A stretch of 5,691 nt of DNA from Burkholderiaceae bacterium (GTDB lineage Bacteria; Pseudomonadota; Gammaproteobacteria; Burkholderiales; Burkholderiaceae), in NCBI GenBank assembly GCA_947461335.1, contig CANHLB010000127.1, forward strand, positions 1-5,691, in the 5' to 3' direction. Below are positions 1 through 5,691 of the stretch, in pieces; the stretch's first letter is position 1; each line of letters starts with the position of its first letter. The translations under genes were made by a program, and so were the position numbers. Under the pieces are notes generated by a model that saw only the letters and a list, made by a program, of their open reading frames with translations, did not search any database and was not told the DNA's origin.

Positions 1-1700
1 CGCATCACTCCAGGTAATAGGCCAGCTGCAATGGGTGGAGTTAGCCAGTCAGGGCTACCATGAGGTTTAACAAAAATGCTAGTCCTGCCACCTTCAGTAA
101 TAAATCCCTGCTCATTGGTGAAAAGGGCATCAAACCCACCTAATTTAGCCGCTTCTTGCCAGGCGAGATCATACAAAGTTCGCTTGCTCACTTTGTGGCG
201 CAGTAAGGCATCCCCAGAGAATATTTCAACACCACATTGAAGAATATCCTTTGCCCAAAATATTTTTACTGGCGTTTTTAAATCGTCCAGCACCTTAGTA
301 GACAAAGAAAGCTCACCATTAGGCTCTAGATCAAGTCTTAATCTAAATGAAAAAGTGGAATCAAGTGCTACTACAGCAGCTCCAATGATCAGCTCAGCTT
401 CAGTTCTATTAAATGGAATTCTTAAGGCTAGAGCAGAGGATTGCATGCGATCAAGATGCTCAGAAAGTCTCTGAGCGTTGCCTTGAGCAATCAAAATGGT
501 TTCAAATAATCCCGTGGAACTAGGAAGCGTCATTAAGAAGTCTGATTTGATACAGCACTCTTGCCATTCTTGCTTTGGATTGGAGTCATTAGTAATCCCC
601 GCCCCAATGCCTAATGTGAAAGTAGAAGCATGCGTTTGCTGGTCTTCTGCAATTTCAACCGTACGAATAGGAACGCTAAAGGCAAAGTTACCGCTAGGAT
701 CTAACCATCCTAAGGCGCCGCAGTAATAGCCTCGGTCTTGGGGTTCAAGCTCTTGAATAATTTGCATGCTACGTTTTTTTGGGGCCCCAGTGACTGAGCC
801 ACAGGGAAAAACAGCATTCAGAATATCAAACAGAGAGGTTTCTGGCTTTGCATAGCCCTGTACGGTTGAGGTCATCTGTAAAACATCACCATACCTTGCC
901 ACTTCAAACAAATTTGGCACTGTCACTGTGCCCGGTAAGGAAACACGACTAAGATCATTACGCAATAGATCCACAATCATGACGTTCTCAGCTTGATTTT
1001 TAGGGTCCTCAGACAAAGCGCTTGCTAATTCAGAGAGGGCGCTGGCAGTACCTTTCATGGGCATTGCTTTGAGAATATCGCCTTCACGAGAAACAAAGAG
1101 CTCAGGGGATTGAGAAAGTAGGTAATGATTGTCATAGGCAATGTAAGCACCAAACCTACCTGGCTGACGATCACGTAGGCGGCTATACAAAGCTAAGGTC
1201 GAGCCATAAGTCTTTCCAGAGATTCGATAGGTGTGATTGATTTGATAGCTATCACCATTTTGAATGTACTCTTGAATGCTAGCAATATCTGCTGCAAACC
1301 GCTTCTCATCTAATGACTCAGCAATGTCAAGGACGCCAGCCATTCTTTGATCACCCTCAAGCAGGGCTAGTCTATCGGCAATGAGAGTGTCTACCTCTTG
1401 TTTGGATAGCTTGCCACATTGCTTAAAGGACCATGCCTCAATCAGTGGGTGAGAGCTTGGAGTGGTGCCGACCCTTGGAGGAATTTTATGTATTTGCCTG
1501 CCAAGCTCATAAGCGAATGCAGCAACTACATATTCACCTCGGCCAAGAGCTGCACTAATTTCTAATAAACAATTCTGAGTAGCTTTAAGATCAAGATCGT
1601 TATCACCGCTGGTAAGTATTCGCCAATAATGGATTGGGTTTTCATAAAGACGACTCGTTGGATTAGCCTTTGTACTTTGCGCATCGTCGAGCAAAATCAT
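1..1700 (-). CDS. pabBC: Fused aminodeoxychorismate synthase component I / aminodeoxychorismate lyase (PabB-PabC), 3' end beyond window
   Basis: This cytoplasmic bifunctional enzyme makes p-aminobenzoate for folate: PabB, with a PabA/TrpG glutaminase, turns chorismate into aminodeoxychorismate, and PabC (PLP-dependent) releases pyruvate. I read 566 uninterrupted codons from ATG at 1700; the frame runs off the left edge, so the last part of the PabC domain is missing. PabB covers about residues 1-388: GDSYQIN (149-155), PMKGT with Lys216, the residue that separates PabB from TrpE, ENVMIVDLLRNDL (238-250) and PCGSVTGAPK (299-308). PabC follows from about 393: LFET (398-401), the predicted PLP lysine in RHKVSKR (Lys503), TEGGRTSIFV (535-544, Glu536) and TPP...LLPGVM at the edge. 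The LLDD...SRLY head fits burkholderial PabB proteins as I recall them, and an in-frame TGA lies just upstream. The start is 25 bp after the cyclophilin stop with only a weak A-rich Shine-Dalgarno, so co-transcription is likely. The loop after PMKGT is short and lacks the usual Arg. No PabA is in the window. Confidence 0.95.
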   Translation of the reverse strand, partial: MILLDDAQSTKANPTSRLYENPIHYWRILTSGDNDLDLKATQNCLLEISAALGRGEYVVAAFAYELGRQIHKIPPRVGTTPSSHPLIEAWSFKQCGKLSKQEVDTLIADRLALLEGDQRMAGVLDIAESLDEKRFAADIASIQEYIQNGDSYQINHTYRISGKTYGSTLALYSRLRDRQPGRFGAYIAYDNHYLLSQSPELFVSREGDILKAMPMKGTASALSELASALSEDPKNQAENVMIVDLLRNDLSRVSLPGTVTVPNLFEVARYGDVLQMTSTVQGYAKPETSLFDILNAVFPCGSVTGAPKKRSMQIIQELEPQDRGYYCGALGWLDPSGNFAFSVPIRTVEIAEDQQTHASTFTLGIGAGITNDSNPKQEWQECCIKSDFLMTLPSSTGLFETILIAQGNAQRLSEHLDRMQSSALALRIPFNRTEAELIIGAAVVALDSTFSFRLRLDLEPNGELSLSTKVLDDLKTPVKIFWAKDILQCGVEIFSGDALLRHKVSKRTLYDLAWQEAAKLGGFDALFTNEQGFITEGGRTSIFVKPHGSPDWLTPPIAAGLLPGVM

Positions 1701-1725
1701 TGCGGCTGACCCAATTTCTTTTGAT

Positions 1726-2301
1726 TTATTTCAAAATAGTGGCGGATTCAATCGTCACAGTCTTACTTGGAACATCAGCCATTCTGCCCATGCGGGGTGC
1801 TGGCGCAACCATCGTTGGAACCTTACGAATCGCATCAATGGTCTGCGTTCCTGAAATGACTTTACCAAATACGGTATAGCCATTACCCATTGCATTAGGA
1901 AAATCCAATGGCACATTATCATTTACGTTAATGAAAAATTGTGAAGTTGCAGAATCAGGATCAGACGTACGGGCCATAGCAATGGTATAGCTACTATTTT
2001 TTAGACCGTTCTGTGCCTCTGATACTACCGGGGGGTTAGTCGGTTTCTGGACTAAGTCAGGCGTAAATCCACCACCTTGAATCATGAAACCATCAATCAC
2101 TCGATGAAAAATGGTGCCGTTATAAAAACCACTTTTGACATAGCTTAAAAAATTAGCAGTCGTCTTTGGAGCTTTGACATCATCTAACTCCACGACAAAA
2201 TTACCCATCGTGGTTTTGAATTCCACCTTTGGGCCAGCAATTGCAGCTTGGCTGGCAAAGCAAGAGGCAATGAGAATGAGACTGGCAAAAAGCTTACGCA
2301 T
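1726..2301 (-). CDS. ppiA: Periplasmic cyclophilin-type peptidyl-prolyl cis-trans isomerase (PpiA-like)
   Basis: It catalyses cis-trans isomerisation of X-Pro bonds and should assist folding of exported proteins. At 191 aa it is close to the size of E. coli PpiA. Residues 1-22 form a Sec signal peptide: MRK, a hydrophobic core, and a likely cleavage after AIA before Gly23. The cyclophilin domain fills the rest: FHRV with catalytic Arg67, FMIQGGGF (72-79), IAMAR (107-111), SQFFIN (120-125) and GYTVFGKV (141-148), ending in VPSKTVTIESA. The position matching human CypA Trp121 (Phe in E. coli PpiA) is Pro131 here, which predicts weak cyclosporin binding. The ATG has a strong AAGGAG site 5 nt upstream. 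It follows a 64-bp gap, the largest in the cluster, and pabBC starts 25 bp after its stop. The family call is firm and periplasmic location is inferred from the signal peptide; the choice of ppiA over another secreted cyclophilin name is less certain. Confidence 0.93.
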   Translation of the reverse strand: MRKLFASLILIASCFASQAAIAGPKVEFKTTMGNFVVELDDVKAPKTTANFLSYVKSGFYNGTIFHRVIDGFMIQGGGFTPDLVQKPTNPPVVSEAQNGLKNSSYTIAMARTSDPDSATSQFFINVNDNVPLDFPNAMGNGYTVFGKVISGTQTIDAIRKVPTMVAPAPRMGRMADVPSKTVTIESATILK

Positions 2302-2306
2302 AAAAA

Positions 2307-2313
2307 CTCCTTA
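2307..2313 (-). promoter_or_regulatory. Strong ribosome binding site of the cyclophilin gene
   Basis: Read on the minus strand this is TAAGGAG, followed by five T residues and then the ATG at 2301. It is the best Shine-Dalgarno match among the starts in this window. It supports the signal-peptide-containing start and suggests the cyclophilin is translated independently of the gene before it. Confidence 0.8.
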
Positions 2314-2330
2314 GTTAAATTAAAGTGCTT

Positions 2331-2361
2331 ATAGGTGATTGTATTGTGCAATCTATCCTAT
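2331..2361. repeat. Imperfect inverted repeat in the gap between the isomerase and cyclophilin genes
   Basis: On the plus strand the outer arms are ATAGG (2331-2335) and CCTAT (2357-2361), and the inner arms are GATTG (2337-2341) and CAATC (2349-2353). A 7-nt loop and a 1/3-nt internal bulge separate them. As RNA it could fold into a two-part hairpin beginning 4 nt after the isomerase stop codon. No U tract follows it on the transcribed strand, so it is not a classical intrinsic terminator. It could be an mRNA end-stabilising hairpin, an operator, or chance. A weak -10-like TACAAT (2343-2338) lies inside it, 16 nt from a poor -35 candidate (2365-2360, TTCAAT). I would not call that a promoter on this evidence. 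Confidence 0.35.
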
Positions 2362-2365
2362 TGAA

Positions 2366-2989
2366 TTAAGTTAGACCGTTAGGGACATTACCTGCATAAA
2401 CATACGATGCTTCGTCAAACATACCTGGCCGCGCAAGATACTCAAGGGTCCAGTCAATCGTATCTACACCCCAAAAAGGGTGCCCATTGAGTATGAGGGT
2501 GGGGACCCCAAAGGCACCATCTGCTTTGGCTTGATTTGTGTTGGCAACGAGGGCTGCTTTCACTTGAGGATTCTCAGGTTTTGGGGTTTGAGCCGGTAAG
2601 CTTAAATAGGTGCAAAACTCGGACCATGAAAGATCTGGGTCTTTGCCTTCCATCCAAACATAATCAAAGGCACGTTCCACCATTTCCCAGTCGGCATTTT
2701 GCTCTAACAGGAGGCGCTGCGGAGCAACTGTTAGAAAAGGATGGTGCTCAGGAAAACGAAAGGGGATTCCGAGTTTCTCTGCTTGCCATGTACAAAATTG
2801 ATATAGATGAAGACGTTTTGCAGCTACTTCAGCAGGGCCAATATTTTCAGTGGCTCTCAGAAGACCCCCTAAAAGAATCGGCACAGGTTTAATATCTAAA
2901 TCTTTTAGACGCTGCCTTTGTTTTACATACAAATAAGCAAAAGGCGAAATAATGTCGTAATACAAAGTAGCTGAAATTTTTTCGCTCAT
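2366..2989 (-). CDS. 2-hydroxychromene-2-carboxylate isomerase family protein (DsbA-fold, kappa-GST-like)
   Basis: The family includes NahD, the glutathione-dependent isomerase of naphthalene breakdown, and kappa-class glutathione transferases; the substrate here is unknown. The 207-aa protein has no signal peptide, so it should be cytoplasmic. Visible family marks are YYDIISPFAYL (10-20), with Ser15 at the place of the glutathione-activating serine and no CXXC disulfide motif, then a helical insert, and GAFGVPTLILNGHPFWGVD (158-176), which holds the thioredoxin-fold cis-Pro (Pro163) and the FWG.D motif. A redox thiol role is therefore unlikely. The ATG lies 11 bp after the rarA stop. Its Shine-Dalgarno (AAGGG, 8 nt before the ATG) begins inside the rarA TAA, so the two genes are almost certainly co-transcribed. 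No aromatic-degradation genes are nearby, so a naphthalene role is not supported. A general glutathione-linked isomerase or transferase is the safer reading. Confidence 0.87.
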   Translation of the reverse strand: MSEKISATLYYDIISPFAYLYVKQRQRLKDLDIKPVPILLGGLLRATENIGPAEVAAKRLHLYQFCTWQAEKLGIPFRFPEHHPFLTVAPQRLLLEQNADWEMVERAFDYVWMEGKDPDLSWSEFCTYLSLPAQTPKPENPQVKAALVANTNQAKADGAFGVPTLILNGHPFWGVDTIDWTLEYLARPGMFDEASYVYAGNVPNGLT

Positions 2990-2997
2990 CTGCTCAT

Positions 2998-3003
2998 CCC
3001 TTA
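2998..3003 (-). promoter_or_regulatory. Ribosome binding site of the isomerase gene, overlapping the rarA stop codon
   Basis: Minus-strand TAAGGG: the TAA is the rarA stop (3003-3001) and the AAGGG part is the Shine-Dalgarno for the ATG at 2989, 8 nt further on. An ATG directly after the GGG is out of frame and hits TGA after three codons, so 2989 is the credible start. The overlap suggests that ribosomes finishing rarA influence isomerase translation. Confidence 0.6.
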
Positions 3004-4314
3004 TTTCTTTTTGTACTCAGCATCTAAATTGCGTAAGAAGGCCATCTTTTCTTTAATCTGTCCTTCTAGACCGCGATCAACAGGCTCATACCAGTGGGGT
3101 TCTTGCATACCCTCAGGCAAATACGACTCACCAGCAGCATAGCCGTGTGGCTCATCATGGGCATAGCGATACTCTTTGCCGTGCCCAAGCTCTTTCATGA
3201 GTTTGGTTGGCGCATTCCGTAAATGATTGGGTACCGGTTTTGATTGATCATTGGCAACATAAGCCTTAGCAGCGTTAAATGCCTGATAACTCGCATTACT
3301 TTTTGAGGCTACCGCTAAATAGACTACCGCTTGACCTAGAGCAAGCTCGCCTTCTGGCGATCCTAGTCGTTCAAAGGTTTGTGCAGCATCATTCGCTAAT
3401 TGCATTGCTCTAGGATCTGCGAGGCCAATATCTTCCCAAGCCATGCGAATAATGCGGCGTGCTAGATATCGAGGGTCTACGCCACCATCGAGCATGCGAC
3501 AAAACCAATAGAGGGCTGCATCAGGGTTCGACCCTCGTACCGATTTATGTAGCGCAGAAATTTGATCATAAAACTGATCGCCGCCCTTATCAAAGCGCCG
3601 CGCTTGCACTGTCAGCGCATTTTCTATAAAAGCTTGATCAATCACTTTAAGGGATGATCCAGGGGTTAAAACAGCATTGCGAATTTGCTCCACTAAATTT
3701 AGTAGGCGACGTGCATCACCATCTGCATTGATGATGAGAGTACTTATTGCACTGTCTTCAAACTCAATATCTGGCATGGCATGCTGGTGCGCGCGCAAAA
3801 ATAGTTCTTTCAGTTCATCACCACTAAATGATTTAAGTACATAAACCTGCGCACGAGATAGAAGCGCAGAGTTCACTTCAAACGATGGGTTCTCAGTGGT
3901 AGCGCCAATAAATGTAAATAAGCCTGACTCTACGTGAGGAAGAAGGGCATCTTGTTGGCTTTTATTAAAGCGATGAATCTCATCGACAAACAAAATCGTT
4001 TGCTTGCCGTATTGAGCCATATTTTGCTGAGCACGCTCAATTGCTTCCCGAATTTCTTTAACGCCCGCTAGCACCGCTGAGATAGCAATGAACTCACGAT
4101 CAAAGGCTTTTGCTGAGAGACGAGCTAAGGTGGTTTTGCCAACGCCTGGAGGTCCCCACAAGATCATAGAGTGGGGCTTCCCTGAAGCAAATGCCAGATT
4201 GAGAGGTTTGCCAGCAGCCAATAGATGAGTTTGTCCAATCACTTCTTCAATTGTTTTTGGACGCAATGCCTCCGCTAAAGGTGGAGGTGGAGTGCTATCG
4301 AAAAGACTGCTCAT
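3001..4314 (-). CDS. rarA: Replication-associated recombination protein A, AAA+ ATPase (RarA/MgsA)
   Basis: RarA (MgsA; Mgs1/WRNIP1 family) is a clamp-loader-like AAA+ ATPase acting at stalled or gapped replication forks; E. coli RarA interacts with SSB. The 437-aa protein is full length for the family. Order: N-terminal SLFD...[10 protein letters not shown] (3-21), Walker A GPPGVGKT (54-61, Lys60), Walker B LFVDEIHR (108-115), sensor 1 GATTENPSF (137-145), arginine-finger region LLSRAQ (151-156) and sensor 2 GDARRLLN (199-206). The C-terminal oligomerisation domain starts with the signature [14 protein letters not shown] (257-270), with [16 protein letters not shown] (286-301), and the Lys-rich tail ends the protein. 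All ATPase motifs are intact, so it should be active. The ATG is 7 bp after the DUF3429 stop with no clear Shine-Dalgarno, so translational coupling is likely. The MSSLF start matches the usual start of the family. In many gamma-proteobacteria rarA sits with lolA, ftsK and serS; that neighbourhood is absent here. Confidence 0.97.
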   Translation of the reverse strand: MSSLFDSTPPPPLAEALRPKTIEEVIGQTHLLAAGKPLNLAFASGKPHSMILWGPPGVGKTTLARLSAKAFDREFIAISAVLAGVKEIREAIERAQQNMAQYGKQTILFVDEIHRFNKSQQDALLPHVESGLFTFIGATTENPSFEVNSALLSRAQVYVLKSFSGDELKELFLRAHQHAMPDIEFEDSAISTLIINADGDARRLLNLVEQIRNAVLTPGSSLKVIDQAFIENALTVQARRFDKGGDQFYDQISALHKSVRGSNPDAALYWFCRMLDGGVDPRYLARRIIRMAWEDIGLADPRAMQLANDAAQTFERLGSPEGELALGQAVVYLAVASKSNASYQAFNAAKAYVANDQSKPVPNHLRNAPTKLMKELGHGKEYRYAHDEPHGYAAGESYLPEGMQEPHWYEPVDRGLEGQIKEKMAFLRNLDAEYKKK

Positions 4315-4321
4315 GCAATCA

Positions 4322-4801
4322 TCATGCTTGTATAAATAGAATCACAATAGCTGCCCAAGTAAGGCACGCTGCCGCAACGTAAGTTAAGCGACTGCGCATC
4401 GCCATAAAGGCATCACGAGCGATCGCATCAGAAAAATAATATTGATAGGTATTCTGATCAATATTGCGCTGAATGATTAAGGTAGATGCCAAAATCAATA
4501 GGCCAACGGGAATGTAAATATGTAATGCAAGCCAAGCTACTAAAGCGGGAATGACACCCCAGATCCAAACATTCCGATCGATCCAACGATCCCCACTTGG
4601 TGGTTGACCTAGAGTGTGTAAGCTAGCACCCCAATGCAATGCGCCCATGAAAGAGGTAATTACTGCCCCATAGCCTGCAAGGGATTCTGCGCTTAAGTAA
4701 TTTAAGGGGGTGGGTGCTAATTGCACTAATAGCGCAAGCCCTACAAAAGGAATAAGACCTGCGTAGCCAAGCTTCAGTACTAAAGGTGGAATAGGGTTCA
4801 C
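4322..4801 (-). CDS. DUF3429-type inner-membrane protein of unknown function
   Basis: This 159-aa protein is almost entirely hydrophobic and fits the DUF3429 (TMEM69-like) family by pattern; no function is established that I know of. Likely membrane segments are about residues 9-29, 43-62, 78-94, 96-111 and 139-157, giving four or five spans. The most conserved-looking part is GYGAVITSFMGALHWGASL (43-61), with a buried His56-Trp57-Gly58 typical of the family. A polar stretch (QRNIDQNTYQYYFSDAIARD, 111-130) links the last two spans. The chosen start is GTG at 4801, 26 bp after the upstream stop. No better start exists in frame before the first membrane segment, and no strong Shine-Dalgarno is visible. 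The TGA stop lies 7 bp before rarA, so the two share a transcript. That proximity alone does not show a role in DNA repair. The family call is from memory of its motifs. Confidence 0.82.
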   Translation of the reverse strand: MNPIPPLVLKLGYAGLIPFVGLALLVQLAPTPLNYLSAESLAGYGAVITSFMGALHWGASLHTLGQPPSGDRWIDRNVWIWGVIPALVAWLALHIYIPVGLLILASTLIIQRNIDQNTYQYYFSDAIARDAFMAMRSRLTYVAAACLTWAAIVILFIQA

Positions 4802-4827
4802 GGGAGTTCTATTGACTAAGTTGAAAA

Positions 4828-5682
4828 TTATTTATCATAGGTATAAACGCCTCGACCCGTTTTACGGCCAAGGTAACCTGCTGCAACCATTTCACGAAGG
4901 AGCGGACAAGGGCGATACTTTGAGTCACTAAAGTTTTCAAAATATACTTCCATGACTGCTAAGCAAGTATCCAGACCAATGAGATCTGCTAGCGCAAGGG
5001 GGCCAATAGGCTGATTGCAACCAAGCTTCATCCCGGCATCAATATCTTCTGGACTGGCTAAGCCCTCTGATAAAACAAAGAACGCTTCATTAATCATTGG
5101 TAACAAAATTCGGTTCACCACAAAGCCAGGCGAGTTCTTAACGGTGATTGGTTCTTTGCCAATACGCTTGGCCATATCAATAATGGCGGTATGGGTTGCA
5201 TCGCTAGTCTGCAAGCCACGAATCACTTCCACCAATGCCATCAGTGGCGGTGGATTAAAGAAATGCATACCAATAAAGCGTGTTGGGTTTGAGTCAAGGG
5301 CTGCTAGCTTGGTAATCGAGAGAGAAGAGGTGTTGGTGGCAATAATAGTGTCTTTATTAACGATCTCATCAACTTGCTTCAGAATCTTTTCTTTGACAGC
5401 CTGATTTTCAGTAGCAGCCTCAATGACTAAACCTAAACCTTTGAGGTCTGAGTAAGAGGTACTACCTTTAATGCGTCCAAGAGCAGCCTCTTTTTCTTTA
5501 GCAGTTAATGTTTCTTTTTTGATGAGACGATCTAAGCTTTTACTAATCTGATCCAGGCCACGCTGAACTGCTGCCTCATTGATGTCAACCATGACAACAT
5601 CTAAGCCAGCAACGGCGCATACCTGCGCAATCCCATTACCCATAGTGCCAGCACCAATTACACCAACGGATTGAATCATCAT
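4828..5682 (-). CDS. 3-hydroxybutyryl-CoA dehydrogenase (3-hydroxyacyl-CoA dehydrogenase family)
   Basis: It oxidises (S)-3-hydroxyacyl-CoA, typically hydroxybutyryl-CoA, to the 3-ketoacyl-CoA with NAD(P), in beta-oxidation, butyrate-type or phenylacetate (PaaH) pathways. At 284 aa it is the normal single-function length, with no fused hydratase. The Rossmann domain has GVIGAGTMGNGIAQ (7-20) and Asp33 after strand 2, which favours NAD. Catalytic positions, by analogy with clostridial Hbd and human HADH, are Ser119 (NTSS), His140 and Glu152 (GMHFFNP...VEVI), and Asn190 (NSPGFVVNR). The C-terminal domain carries GCNQPIGPLALADLIGLD (221-238) and ends in GRKTGRGVYTY. Two adjacent in-frame ATGs open the gene; the GGA at 5691-5689 sits 6 nt before the first and 9 before the second, so either could serve. 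The upstream region lies outside the window. No thiolase or acyl-CoA dehydrogenase gene is visible, so the pathway cannot be fixed, and hbd or paaH would be equally plausible names. Confidence 0.95.
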   Translation of the reverse strand: MMIQSVGVIGAGTMGNGIAQVCAVAGLDVVMVDINEAAVQRGLDQISKSLDRLIKKETLTAKEKEAALGRIKGSTSYSDLKGLGLVIEAATENQAVKEKILKQVDEIVNKDTIIATNTSSLSITKLAALDSNPTRFIGMHFFNPPPLMALVEVIRGLQTSDATHTAIIDMAKRIGKEPITVKNSPGFVVNRILLPMINEAFFVLSEGLASPEDIDAGMKLGCNQPIGPLALADLIGLDTCLAVMEVYFENFSDSKYRPCPLLREMVAAGYLGRKTGRGVYTYDK

Positions 5683-5691
5683 CTTATTTCC

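Noticed and set aside
496..726. 76-codon plus-strand open frame inside pabBC
   Set aside because: It is antisense to conserved PabB and PabC motifs, with no ribosome binding site or homology pattern I can see.
1..1700. Anthranilate synthase component I (TrpE) as the identity of the N-terminal domain
   Set aside because: The PMKGT motif carries Lys216, characteristic of PabB, where TrpE has Ala (PIAGT), and a PabC domain is fused behind it.
1670..1879. 69-codon plus-strand open frame across the cyclophilin-pabBC junction
   Set aside because: It is antisense to the cyclophilin C-terminus and the start of pabBC; nothing in its sequence suggests a real protein.
2331..2361. Intrinsic terminator after the isomerase gene
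   Set aside because: The hairpin arms are short, AT-rich and bulged, and no run of T follows on the transcribed strand.
2536..2892. 118-codon open frame on the plus strand, antisense to the isomerase gene
   Set aside because: It lies wholly inside a well-supported gene on the other strand, its protein has no recognisable motif, and it has a composition expected of an antisense shadow.
2366..2989. DsbA-type thiol-disulfide oxidoreductase
   Set aside because: The CXXC position reads SPFA, there is no signal peptide, and the FWG.D motif fits the HCCA isomerase group.
5015..5404. 129-codon open frame on the plus strand, antisense to the hydroxybutyryl-CoA dehydrogenase
   Set aside because: It overlaps catalytic and NAD-domain codons of a clear gene and shows no family pattern; treated as a shadow frame.

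Overview
The window is a block of six genes, all on the minus strand and packed head to tail, so transcription runs from the right edge (5691) to the left edge (1). Protein sequences, moderate-to-low GC, short spacers and gene content point to a small-genome betaproteobacterium of the Burkholderiaceae. Polynucleobacter is my best guess, from recollection of similar proteins and not from a search.

In order of transcription the genes are: a 3-hydroxybutyryl-CoA dehydrogenase (5682-4828); a small DUF3429-type inner-membrane protein of unknown function (4801-4322); the AAA+ replication-restart/recombination ATPase RarA/MgsA (4314-3001); a DsbA-fold protein of the 2-hydroxychromene-2-carboxylate isomerase / kappa-GST family (2989-2366); a secreted periplasmic cyclophilin-type peptidyl-prolyl isomerase (2301-1726); and a fused PabB-PabC enzyme for p-aminobenzoate synthesis (1700 to the left edge, 3' end cut off). 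The fused gene is open across the whole left 1.7 kb without an internal stop, so there is no large empty stretch in the window.

Spacers are 26, 7, 11, 64 and 25 bp. The first four genes look like one transcript, with the RarA start lacking a clear Shine-Dalgarno sequence and the isomerase using one that overlaps the rarA stop codon. The 64-bp gap before the cyclophilin is the only real intergenic space. It holds a strong ribosome binding site, an imperfect inverted repeat and only weak promoter-like hexamers. The genes do not form one pathway: they cover acyl-CoA metabolism, genome maintenance, a possible glutathione-linked isomerase, periplasmic folding and folate precursor synthesis. This looks like ordinary housekeeping chromosome. 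I see no mobile element, CRISPR array, tRNA or rRNA, and no convincing new system. The points worth a second look are residue-level oddities in PabB and the cyclophilin, the uncharacterised membrane protein beside rarA, and the dyad before the cyclophilin gene.
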